Below, one piece after another: positions 7,943 through 16,020 of a DNA stretch of 64,000 bases. Both the position numbers and the translations under genes were made by a program. The notes below the pieces were generated by a model, which was not told the DNA's origin, ran no database searches, and saw only the letters and a list, made by a program, of their open reading frames with translations. Numbering within the stretch: position 1 is the first letter of the stretch; each line of letters begins with the position of its first letter. The stretch covers positions 27,763-91,762 of the forward strand of contig PKRC01000006.1 in NCBI GenBank assembly GCA_017577715.1, read 5' to 3'. Source of the stretch: Clostridia bacterium. Lineage in GTDB: Bacteria > Bacillota > Clostridia > Caldicoprobacterales > Caldicoprobacteraceae.

Positions 7943-8617
7943 TTAAGTTATAGTTACGTGCCCATCGCTGATCTTGAATATCCTGTCACACCTCTTTGCA
8001 ATGCGCTCATTGTGGGTGACTATCAGCAGCGTCTTGCCTTTAGCTACAAGGTCCTCCAATATATTCATCACCTTTTCGGCATTTTCAACATCCAGCGAAC
8101 CCGTTGGCTCATCGGCGAGTATCACTTCGGGGTCATTGATTATAGCCCGCGCAATTGCCACCCTCTGCCTCTCCCCACCCGACAAGTTCTTCACCTTCTC
8201 TTTTATCTTGACCTCCAGGCCTACCTTTTCCAAAACCTCCCTCACCATCTCCTTCCGCTTCCGTTTTGTGGTCCTGTGTGGAGAATAAAGCAGCGGTATC
8301 TCTATGTTTTGAAATACGGTATCCTCCTCCACCAAAAGAAATTCCTGAAATATGTACCCGAAAAATTTATTTCTCATCCTGGCCCTTTCTTTAACGGATA
8401 ACGAGGAGACGTTTTTCCCCTCTAAATATACTTCCCCCTCGGTAGGCTGGATTAAAAGCCCTATTATATTCAATAGCGTTGTTTTCCCCGAACCCGATGG
8501 GCCAACTATGGCAACCTTTTCGCCCCTGTTGACCTCAAAGGACACGCCTTTTAAAACCAGATTTTTGCTTCTCCCGCTTATGTATTCCTTCTTTATATTT
8601 TGAACCTTAATGATCAA
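7943..8617 (-). CDS. ABC transporter ATP-binding protein (MacB/LolD-like exporter ATPase)
   Basis: The 224-residue cytoplasmic ATPase powering the two permeases encoded upstream. Walker A GPSGSGKTTLL lies at about residues 39-49, the signature LSGGERQRVAIARAI near 144-158, Walker B VILADEPTGSLD near 164-175, and the switch His in LLIVTHNE. The sequence type is that of the MacB/LolD/lactococcin-972-exporter group, which moves substrates out of the membrane or the periplasmic side. TTG at 8617 follows GGAGGGACAGG; one base separates it from the stop of the upstream permease, so they are co-translated. Confidence 0.9.
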   Translation of the reverse strand: MIIKVQNIKKEYISGRSKNLVLKGVSFEVNRGEKVAIVGPSGSGKTTLLNIIGLLIQPTEGEVYLEGKNVSSLSVKERARMRNKFFGYIFQEFLLVEEDTVFQNIEIPLLYSPHRTTKRKRKEMVREVLEKVGLEVKIKEKVKNLSGGERQRVAIARAIINDPEVILADEPTGSLDVENAEKVMNILEDLVAKGKTLLIVTHNERIAKRCDRIFKISDGHVTIT

Positions 8618-8618
8618 C

Positions 8619-9779
8619 TTACCTGTCCCTCCTTAAAAACTCGGTTAAATCCTTTTTGCTCAACCTTAAAATGGCCAAAACGGATACCAATACTACCATT
8701 ATAAATAAAAATATGGCCATAAACCACCAAACCCACTTTAACTCCGGGGAAACTTTCATGAAATCATTTATATCCGGTACGTTATAAAATATTGCCGCAG
8801 GCAGTAAAACGATAAAAATAACAAATAAAATTATCCTTAAGTAGAGCATTTGGGGTGTGGCGCCGTAAATCTGATGCACGGCGTATTCAACAAAGTTGTG
8901 GTCTATCAGCATGTAAATGGAGGAAATGAAACCACATATCATAAATATACACATACTTACAACAAAACATGCAAAAAGCATTACCCACAAAAAGCTCTGC
9001 TGAAAAGTTGCTTTAATGACATCTCTTAAACTGACTTCCCATGGAACCAAGGCAAACTTTTTAGTCCTATTTGCCATTTGTATCACCTGATCAATCTGCT
9101 GTATATCCGGATTTATAAGATGAATGTTGGGTATCAATTCTCTTAAAGACACATATTGGTATAATGTGGTGGTATTTCTAAAAGACGTTAAAACCAGCAC
9201 TTTATTATCTAAGCTCCTGTAGTGAGTTTTGTTTAAATAGGCTTCCCCTTTTTTCAGCCTGGCATCAACTGTGTATGTCTGCTTGTTATACATCCCCAGT
9301 TCAATTTGATCCCCTACATCTATAGTTTTTACATCGGCACCTACAAAAACATAGGTTTCCTTTGGTTCAGGTTTGTATTTATCGAATCCAAAAACCTCGT
9401 CAAACTTTCCTACAGCAAATACAACGCCATCCACATCGGGGAATCTGTCCGAAAACCCAATAGGCTCGGCAGATTCCATTACGGAATAGGCGTTATCACC
9501 TTTATCAAAAAGATCTTCAAAAAAATAATACATGTCTTTGTCAATGTATATTTCCGACCATATATTCATGTAATCCTTAAAGCTCATAATCTCTTGCTGT
9601 CTGATCAGGTTGCTGATTTTAATGATGTTTATTGCCTTTATACCTTGGCTGATTATTGGGAATCGTGCTAAAGCCAACATAAGTAAAAAAAGAAAAACCA
9701 GCATTTGAAAGACAAAAATGGCGATTTTCCATTTATTTTTTCTGATATCCTTTAATACAAGTTTAATGAGTACAGGCAT
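8619..9779 (-). CDS. ABC exporter permease half B (FtsX/MacB-like)
   Basis: A 386-residue membrane protein with one N-terminal segment (WKIAIFVFQMLVFLFLLMLA), a large outer domain of about 230 residues, and three C-terminal segments (FLWVMLFACFVVSMCIFMI, MLYLRIILFVIFIVLLPAAI, WVWWFMAIFLFIMVVLVSVL). This is the FtsX/MacB permease layout. ATG at 9779 follows GGTGAAGGGT; the ATG at 9791 would overlap half A more and has no site. It pairs with half A; together they approach the size of the single DUF1430-type protein of lactococcin-972-like exporters. Substrate unknown, probably the small secreted product encoded upstream. Confidence 0.7.
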   Translation of the reverse strand: MPVLIKLVLKDIRKNKWKIAIFVFQMLVFLFLLMLALARFPIISQGIKAINIIKISNLIRQQEIMSFKDYMNIWSEIYIDKDMYYFFEDLFDKGDNAYSVMESAEPIGFSDRFPDVDGVVFAVGKFDEVFGFDKYKPEPKETYVFVGADVKTIDVGDQIELGMYNKQTYTVDARLKKGEAYLNKTHYRSLDNKVLVLTSFRNTTTLYQYVSLRELIPNIHLINPDIQQIDQVIQMANRTKKFALVPWEVSLRDVIKATFQQSFLWVMLFACFVVSMCIFMICGFISSIYMLIDHNFVEYAVHQIYGATPQMLYLRIILFVIFIVLLPAAIFYNVPDINDFMKVSPELKWVWWFMAIFLFIMVVLVSVLAILRLSKKDLTEFLRRDR

Positions 9780-9784
9780 ACCCT

Positions 9785-10831
9785 TCACCATCCCGGATTT
9801 TTATATATTCTTCCTATAAGAAAAGCCAAAGTCCATATCGCATATCCGATTACTATATTTGCAAATACTATGGGTATAAAGGCTTTAATTGGTACATCAG
9901 AAGCAATAATATCAGTAAAGCCCAGGTAATAAACAATTACACATAGTAACGAACTCAAAGCCAAATACCCTAGTGTCTCTTTTGAATACTTCAAAAAAAT
10001 CTTGAATTTCGTAGCGCCAAATATTGAGTGTATCTCTACAACCTTTTTTTGGTTCGATAAAATTAAATAATAAAACAAAAATATATTTATGCACAAGAAA
10101 ATAGAGCCTATGAGCACTGCCAAATAAGGTAAATAGCTAAATAGCGATGAAATAATTTTGCTAAATTTTACATCCCCCATTCCCTTACTTGTAATCTCAC
10201 AGATATATCCATATTCCTGTAACATTCTCTGTATATCGGAAACCACCTGGTTCAGGATATCCGGCGATTCAGAGTCAAGGTAATAATCGCCTACTAAGCT
10301 GCTATATTCGCTGAAATAATTGTATATGTAATCATGGTCCCGCCTGTATAACGGATGTTTAGAATCATACACCCCTTTGATGGTTAACCTTTCAGCGCCA
10401 AAAATGTTTTCTATGTAATTTTGGGCTGTCCTCCGAACGGCATAATCGTAATAGTAGGAATTTTCTCTTACGACTATATCGCAATTTTTGCCGGCAGCGA
10501 ACATGACACCTTCTTTTAATAGTTCGGTGCCATAGAAATTTACAGGGTCGTACAACCCCAAACCCGGGGTATCTATATGTTCGTATATCATCACAATTTC
10601 TTTGTCCTTCACAATTTCATACATTTTATCCTTGATATTTTTGACCCTCTCATGGTCCAATGCAATTTCAGGATCTGGCTCATAGATGATCCAAAGATTG
10701 ACATAGTTATTGCTAAGCCCAAAAGGTGGTGTTAAAATCTGATCAATCCGGAAATATGTAAACAAGGAAGAATATATAAATGTTATAGAGAATATAAAAG
10801 TTAAAATTATCAATATAACCCTGTTTCTCAT
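9785..10831 (-). CDS. ABC exporter permease half A (FtsX/MacB-like)
   Basis: A 348-residue protein of the same layout as half B: one N-terminal segment (RVILIILTFIFSITFIYSSL), an outer domain with DYIYNYFSEYSSLVGDYYLD, and three C-terminal segments beginning with YLPYLAVLIGSIFLCINIFL. A cytoplasmic VVEIHSIFGATKFKIFLKYS loop corresponds to the coupling region; half B carries VEYAVHQIYGATPQMLYLR at the same place. ATG at 10831 is 12 bases past AAAGGAG. A three-codon frame, ATG CAA TGA, sits in that gap and its TGA overlaps the start, which could couple translation. Exact family not recognised. Confidence 0.65.
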   Translation of the reverse strand: MRNRVILIILTFIFSITFIYSSLFTYFRIDQILTPPFGLSNNYVNLWIIYEPDPEIALDHERVKNIKDKMYEIVKDKEIVMIYEHIDTPGLGLYDPVNFYGTELLKEGVMFAAGKNCDIVVRENSYYYDYAVRRTAQNYIENIFGAERLTIKGVYDSKHPLYRRDHDYIYNYFSEYSSLVGDYYLDSESPDILNQVVSDIQRMLQEYGYICEITSKGMGDVKFSKIISSLFSYLPYLAVLIGSIFLCINIFLFYYLILSNQKKVVEIHSIFGATKFKIFLKYSKETLGYLALSSLLCVIVYYLGFTDIIASDVPIKAFIPIVFANIVIGYAIWTLAFLIGRIYKNPGW

Positions 10832-10864
10832 TGCATGTTAAGGCTCCTTTCTTAAAATAAAAAA

Positions 10865-10881
10865 AGCCCCATAAACCAAAC
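10865..10881. repeat. Left arm of an inverted repeat flanking the small secreted-protein gene
   Basis: AGCCCCATAAACCAAAC. The reverse complement of 11232-11247 is AGCCCCATAACCGAAC: the same sequence with one base missing and one changed. On the minus strand the arm is followed by a T-run, so it may act in a terminator. Confidence 0.55.
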
Positions 10882-10933
10882 TATCTTTGCAAATATTTAA
10901 AAACCTCATGACTTCATTAAAAAGGATTTTACT

Positions 10934-11195
10934 TTACATCTCGGGCTGAGTTTGAACAGCTTCAGCAGTGATCACCGGTATACCTAAAGGCAGTGGCCCT
11001 CCATATGGGCCATATTCAAAGTAATATGTAAATTGGCCCTGATTAATACAAAATTGTTTCTACTACTAACTGATTTGGCTTTATTTCATCAACTGCATTT
11101 TTTTCAAATGTATTTCCCTGTGCTGCATATACACTGATTGTAGGCAATATCACTGACGAAATAATCAAAAAAGCTATTAGCAATCTTTTTAGCAC
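10934..11195 (-). pseudogene. Small secreted protein or peptide precursor, frameshifted
   Basis: GTG at 11195 behind AGAGGTGG opens a frame for MLKRLLIAFLIISSVILP and TISVYAAQGNTF, a clear Sec signal peptide with cleavage likely after VYA, then EKNAVDEIKPNQLVVETILY and a TAA at 11043. In the next frame the protein carries on without a start codon: CINQGQFTYYFEYGPYGGPL, PLGIPVITAEAVQTQPEM, stop at 10934. A one-base change in the ATTTTG run near 11050 would give one precursor of about 86 residues. It lies just upstream of the ABC exporter on the same strand, which suggests exported substrate and exporter. It matches no family I know, and lacks lactococcin 972 hallmarks. Sequencing error or decay are both possible. 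Confidence 0.6.
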
Positions 11196-11231
11196 TTGAA
11201 ACCACCTCTGAATAAATATTTGATTTGTTTA

Positions 11232-11247
11232 GTTCGGTTATGGGGCT
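11232..11247. repeat. Right arm of the inverted repeat flanking the small secreted-protein gene
   Basis: GTTCGGTTATGGGGCT, the near-exact inverse of 10865-10881. The arms enclose about 380 bases holding only the broken secreted-protein gene. Confidence 0.55.
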
Positions 11248-11352
11248 ATCTTTTCGTAAAATGTTCTATATGCTTGTATAAATGGATAATTATGTATGTT
11301 TATAAAAATAATAGAATATAGAAAGGGATATGTCAACCAGAATTGATTCTAG

Positions 11353-12627
11353 CTACTGTTCAACTTCTATATTGTTGAGCAAGCCGGTGATCTCATGCCA
11401 CACATCCCGTATGCGCTGTTCATCTACCCCTTGTAGCTCTCCATCTCCGTTTATGTATTTTTCCACAGGAAGAACCCTGTACTGGGCTTTACCGTTATGG
11501 TAATATTTGTATACCCAGGTAGGTATATAACTGATGTTAGATATTGTGATAGTATTTTCATCATGATCTTTTACGATCTCAACATTTATTATAACGCCGC
11601 TATCGGTATAGCGTTGTCTTTGGTTGGATATAAAGTTGCCCAGGGAATATGCGATGAACACCTTCTTAGACACTCCGCCTTCCAGGATAACTTCCTTTAT
11701 CTCGACCGGTTGGATGACATGGGGATGGCTTCCAAAGATGATATCTGCTCCGGCGTTTGCCAGCTGCTGTGCAAGGTCCTTTTGCTCTTCGCTGGGCATT
11801 CTCTCATACTCGTTTCCCCAGTGCATGCATACTATAACTACCTCTGCTCCTTCCATTTTTATGCGTTCTATATCCCGGCGTATTTTGTCAAAATCGTTGA
11901 AATAATTCACCATATACGATAGCTTGTCCGGTGGGATAAGAGCTTCCATACCGTTGGTTCCGTAGGTATATGCCAATATACCTACTTTTATATCATTCCT
12001 TTCTATAATCAACAATCTTTGGCTTTCCTCAAGGGTGCGTGCAGTCCCGGTATGCAATATCCCGTACTCATCCAGCTTATTCAACGTATTCTCAACCCCA
12101 AATTCCAGCCAATCGAGGCAGTGATTGTTTGCCGTGGTAAGAACATCAAAACCTGCAAAGCGCAAAGCTTCCAGTATCTCATGGGGCGCACTGAAACGGG
12201 GATAGCCGCTGTAACCTCTTTCAGGCGTTCCTACTGTGGTCTCAAAGTTAGCAATGGCGATATCTGCTTTTTCAATGTATGGCTTTACCTCCTCGAACAC
12301 GCTCTTGAAGTCGTAACCGCCGCCCTGCACCTCAGCAGCTCTGATCTGGGGCATATGTATCATAATATCCCCCACAGCACTTACCAGCAATGCGGTCTTT
12401 TTACTCAAAGTTGTTGGCTTCTGCTTGGGAATTATATCATCCACAGCTTCCTGAGGCCGTTGAATATTATGATCGGGCCTATCGGGTACTTCCCAATTAG
12501 GCCCGCTTTTCTCCTTAGGTTCATGCTGAATGGGATTTCGGGAAATAAAACCGCAGCTGCATAAAAAAAATGTAAATACCAATAATGTTACAAATATAAT
12601 TTTCCCTTTTAATTTATAGGGCTGCAT
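11353..12627 (-). CDS. CapA/PgsA-like metallophosphatase-fold lipoprotein
   Basis: A 424-residue exported protein of the CapA (poly-gamma-glutamate synthesis) family, with a calcineurin-like phosphoesterase fold. Residues 1-25 form a lipoprotein signal with Cys in FFLCSCGF, then a Pro/Lys-rich linker. Domain marks: SAVGDIMIHMPQ, DIAIANFETTVG, LTTANNHCLDWL, VVIVCMHWGNEYERMP, DIIFGSHPHVIQP and IAYSLGNFISNQ. Such proteins are anchored outside the membrane and linked to polymer or wall metabolism; no pgsB/pgsC genes are present, so the substrate is open. ATG at 12627 follows CAGGAGGAA. It lies 43 bases downstream of the nucleoside kinase gene. Confidence 0.85.
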   Translation of the reverse strand: MQPYKLKGKIIFVTLLVFTFFLCSCGFISRNPIQHEPKEKSGPNWEVPDRPDHNIQRPQEAVDDIIPKQKPTTLSKKTALLVSAVGDIMIHMPQIRAAEVQGGGYDFKSVFEEVKPYIEKADIAIANFETTVGTPERGYSGYPRFSAPHEILEALRFAGFDVLTTANNHCLDWLEFGVENTLNKLDEYGILHTGTARTLEESQRLLIIERNDIKVGILAYTYGTNGMEALIPPDKLSYMVNYFNDFDKIRRDIERIKMEGAEVVIVCMHWGNEYERMPSEEQKDLAQQLANAGADIIFGSHPHVIQPVEIKEVILEGGVSKKVFIAYSLGNFISNQRQRYTDSGVIINVEIVKDHDENTITISNISYIPTWVYKYYHNGKAQYRVLPVEKYINGDGELQGVDEQRIRDVWHEITGLLNNIEVEQ

Positions 12628-12670
12628 AAAATTTCCTCCTGATGATTTTATAGGAGCCCGATCATAAGAT

Positions 12671-14332
12671 TCATACTTTAAAGCAGCTTCCGCCTATGAA
12701 TTCTCTGAGTATAGAGTTATTAGGAACTTCCCTGTCGTCCAGTTCAAGGAAGTATTTTATAAATTTCTTAAGACGATTAACCTCGAGATAATAGGGATGC
12801 TCGGGAGGTATCTTTTCAAGCAAGGGTACGATAAAAGGTTTCAAAACAGCCAGCTCATAAGTCAAAGCCGAGTTAAACATGACATCCGCTTGCTCCTGGT
12901 AAGGGAATATATACTTTTCCTCTCCACGGCGTACCCCTGGCCACATCTTAAGGGTATCCTCGACCGATGCCCCGCGGAACTGGTAATCCCGCACGATCCT
13001 GCGGATAAGCCGGCTATCGGTGGTAGGAATGCGGTTATGGTCATCTATGTTGAGCTGGGTAAGAGCACTAATATATATCTTATACTTGTTGCTCTTGGGA
13101 ACCATAAACGTCAACTCTTCGTTAAGCCCATGGATCCCCTCCACAATGAGGGGCTGATTATCGTCAATTCTTATCTTGTGCCCCCGATATTCGCGTTTCC
13201 CCTTTTCGAAATTAAAATAAGGTATCTCAACCTCCTGACCCTGGATTATCCTGCTTAAGTGCTCATTAAACAGCTCAACGTCAATTGCTTTAATGGACTC
13301 CACATCCTTTTCGCCGTTTTCATCCAATGGTATGTCTTTCTTTTCCAGGAAATAATTATCTATCGAGATGGGAATTGGGTTTAGACCATTGACCATCAGC
13401 TGAATGCGCAGCCTTTGGGCAAAGGTGGTTTTACCTGATGAGGAAGGCCCCGCAATGAGAATCAAATGAATTCTATCCTTCTGCGCCGCTATTTCATCGG
13501 CTATCTGGGCAATTTGCTTCTCGTGTAAAGCCTCACATATCCTGATAAGCTCGCCAGCCTTCCCGCGCTTGATTACGTCGTTTAGGTCACCTACGTTTTC
13601 TACCCCGATCTGTGTCCCCCATTTCTCAGCCTCCCGAAAAACCCTGGATAGCCGTGGGCTGTCTATGAACTCAGGAAGTTCGTAAGGATTTTCCTTTCGA
13701 GGATACCGGATGACTACCCCCGGAAGGTAAAATTTAAGCTCAAATTTCGTGAGATACCCTGTCCGCGGTACCATATACCCAAATAGGTAGTCTACCATCC
13801 ATCCGCATCTATAGAGGTGTATGGTCCTTTCAGGCCTGTATTCCAAAATCTTCAATTTGTCCCTGAAGCCCATCTCCTGGAATATACGCTTGGCTTCATC
13901 CACAGTGACCTCAAATCTTTCAAAAGGTTCATCAAGCGCTACAATCTCCTTCATGCGCTCTTCTATCCTGTGCACTTGTCTGGGAGAAAGGGTAAAGTTG
14001 CCGTGCACTTCGCAGTAAATTCCCTTGTTCATCGAATGCTCTATTACAACCCTGCTATCCGGGAATATCTCCTTGCAAGCCCTGATAAACACAAATATCA
14101 AGCTTCGCAGATAAATTCTCTCCCCATCAGCGGTGGATAGGTCGATAAAATCCACCTCACAATCCTCTTCTACAGTTTCGGTCAGCTCTCTAAGCCTATT
14201 GTTAACTTTAGCTGCCACAATGGGTGCAGCATATCTATCAGCAAAATGTCTGCTCAATTCCTCCAGAGTTATACCCTTTGGGAATGTTCCAGTTTCGCCT
14301 TTCACTTTCACGGTTACTGTGCTGGACATCAT
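12671..14332 (-). CDS. TGS-domain nucleoside (uridine-type) kinase
   Basis: A 553-residue cytoplasmic kinase of the kind often annotated as nucleoside kinase. An N-terminal TGS domain (roughly residues 1-65, MSSTVTVKVKGETGTFPKG) is followed by a threonyl-tRNA-synthetase-like second domain with EHSMNKGIYCEVHG, then a uridine kinase/phosphoribulokinase domain from about residue 280. That domain has Walker A GPSSSGKTTFAQRL, ISIDNYFLEKKDIP and PLIVEGIHGLNE. The in vivo nucleoside is not known. ATG at 14332 or 14329 behind GAGGGGGAAC is preferred; the open frame runs on to 14434 but would then overlap the upstream vanW-type gene. Confidence 0.85.
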   Translation of the reverse strand: MMSSTVTVKVKGETGTFPKGITLEELSRHFADRYAAPIVAAKVNNRLRELTETVEEDCEVDFIDLSTADGERIYLRSLIFVFIRACKEIFPDSRVVIEHSMNKGIYCEVHGNFTLSPRQVHRIEERMKEIVALDEPFERFEVTVDEAKRIFQEMGFRDKLKILEYRPERTIHLYRCGWMVDYLFGYMVPRTGYLTKFELKFYLPGVVIRYPRKENPYELPEFIDSPRLSRVFREAEKWGTQIGVENVGDLNDVIKRGKAGELIRICEALHEKQIAQIADEIAAQKDRIHLILIAGPSSSGKTTFAQRLRIQLMVNGLNPIPISIDNYFLEKKDIPLDENGEKDVESIKAIDVELFNEHLSRIIQGQEVEIPYFNFEKGKREYRGHKIRIDDNQPLIVEGIHGLNEELTFMVPKSNKYKIYISALTQLNIDDHNRIPTTDSRLIRRIVRDYQFRGASVEDTLKMWPGVRRGEEKYIFPYQEQADVMFNSALTYELAVLKPFIVPLLEKIPPEHPYYLEVNRLKKFIKYFLELDDREVPNNSILREFIGGSCFKV

Positions 14333-14366
14333 TGTTCCCCCTCTGGCATAAAAATTGCTCAATTTA

Positions 14367-15848
14367 TTATTTCTCAGATTCCTCAGCACTAGGCCTATAA
14401 TAGATAATACCCTGTATAGGGCGATAGTAATCATTGGCTATTACTTCGGTCCATACTTTTTTCCCATTCTCATAATAAGTTTTATAGCTAGTTACTCTAT
14501 AACCGTTTCTCGACTTTACATACTCATACTGACCACCTGGCTGTTTTACATATTTGCCTTGTTTGTCTAAAATCCGTTTTGGCTGGGGCGCTGGCACAAC
14601 TTCCTTAATAACCGAAGTGCATTCAATATACCCATTATTGGGGAATGGCTCACCATAAATCTCTACATATACATTATCGCCACTTGAAAACGTGCGAATA
14701 AAAACTGGGGTTTCCCTGTTGTTTTTAATCTTCAAATCGGCTCCACCATACGATACTGTAGCATCCAGACCTGCTGGAAGATAAGCCACAGGGAAAGAAT
14801 GATGATACCGTTCCACTATTTCCAAATTTGCCCTGAGGGCCGCATTGTAAAGGGTACTGGAGGCCTGACACACTCCCCCACCGTAATCATCCTGCATGCT
14901 CTTATCCGGCATGATAACCGGCGCCGGCCTGAAACCTGCCTTGGCTGTCCTGGGTCCCACCACTTGGTTAAACGAAAGCACTTCTCCTGGATCCAGCCTA
15001 TATCCATTTAACTTGCTCAAAGCCAGGCGCACATTGTGCTTGCGGTCTTCGCTGCTGCCTTCCAGGCTAGTTGAAAATTGCACGATGCGATGGGTAAGCT
15101 TCTGCAAATCAGCCTTGGTAACCCGAGGTGCAACGGGGGTTGGAGTCAATAATATTTCACCATATTCCCCTTTTTCCATCATTTGCTTTATGGTATTGAA
15201 AACCTCGTGGGCATCTAAATAAAGCCCTGATTTTTCTTCGGTGATCTCAAACTTGTGCGCTCTGTTGGGGTAAAACCTTATTTCCGCATCCACCGCATCA
15301 TAGCTGATTTCATCGGCAATGGCCTCTATATCGCTTTTAATTCTGTCCAAATCATAGTAAAGGGAGGTTTGTAGCTTAAGACCATTGGCCTCTATCTCCT
15401 TTACCTTGTTATAGCGCTCCTCTAGCGTCCCTCTTCTACCAGCTTCATAGGCTTCGACAATTTTTATGTCCCAATCGATATAGGCGTTTATATCTTTATA
15501 GGTGAAAACCCAGCGCTTACCCCCATATACCAGCTCAAAGCGGATCTTCTCCAGCTTTTCATTGGCTTTCTGCTGGAGAATACTGCTGGCCTCTTCAAAG
15601 GTCATACCTCCTAAATCGACGTCATCTATCCATATTCCATGATAAAAAGTAGGAACTTCAACGACTTCTCTCATATGCTGAATCCACTTTTTGTAGTCAA
15701 CTATCCGCTTCCTAACTTCATATCCGGCAAAACAGACAACGGATAGGACAAGAAAAACGACCAGTAAACTTATTACAATGCGGCGCGCATTGCCTTGCCG
15801 AGTGCTAGCCTGGGTGATTTCCATGGCGCTTACATTTGTTTCTTTCAT
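14367..15848 (-). CDS. VanW-family cell-wall protein with peptidoglycan-binding repeats
   Basis: A 493-residue membrane-anchored protein acting on the outer face. An N-terminal segment (VISLLVVFLVLSVVCFAGYE) anchors it; the region of about residues 60-270 resembles PG_binding_4/YoaR domains (VDLGGMTFEEASSILQQ). A VanW domain follows, with YRLDPGEVLSFNQVVGPRT, DYGGGVCQASSTLYNAAL and LPAGLDATVSYGGADLKIKN. The C-terminal 70 residues are Lys/Tyr-rich. VanW proteins occur in glycopeptide-resistance clusters and widely outside them; no van genes are nearby, so a general wall role is likely. ATG at 15848 follows GGGGGAGT. Confidence 0.87.
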   Translation of the reverse strand: MKETNVSAMEITQASTRQGNARRIVISLLVVFLVLSVVCFAGYEVRKRIVDYKKWIQHMREVVEVPTFYHGIWIDDVDLGGMTFEEASSILQQKANEKLEKIRFELVYGGKRWVFTYKDINAYIDWDIKIVEAYEAGRRGTLEERYNKVKEIEANGLKLQTSLYYDLDRIKSDIEAIADEISYDAVDAEIRFYPNRAHKFEITEEKSGLYLDAHEVFNTIKQMMEKGEYGEILLTPTPVAPRVTKADLQKLTHRIVQFSTSLEGSSEDRKHNVRLALSKLNGYRLDPGEVLSFNQVVGPRTAKAGFRPAPVIMPDKSMQDDYGGGVCQASSTLYNAALRANLEIVERYHHSFPVAYLPAGLDATVSYGGADLKIKNNRETPVFIRTFSSGDNVYVEIYGEPFPNNGYIECTSVIKEVVPAPQPKRILDKQGKYVKQPGGQYEYVKSRNGYRVTSYKTYYENGKKVWTEVIANDYYRPIQGIIYYRPSAEESEK

Positions 15849-16020
15849 ATTTACTCCCCCATAATTCCATCATTATTAAAAGCTTAGGTTAAATGAATTC
15901 ACCTACCAAGACTTGAAGTGAGACATCCATAATAACACTATACTACAATAATAATAAAAAAATAGAACAAGACTGTTAAAAAAAGTTAACAAAAGTATTA
16001 CGGGAAATGTCTGTTATATC

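Noticed and set aside
10934..11195. Calling the small secreted protein a lactococcin 972 family bacteriocin
   Set aside because: The exporter layout is reminiscent, but the mature part lacks the Gly/Trp/Tyr pattern of that family.
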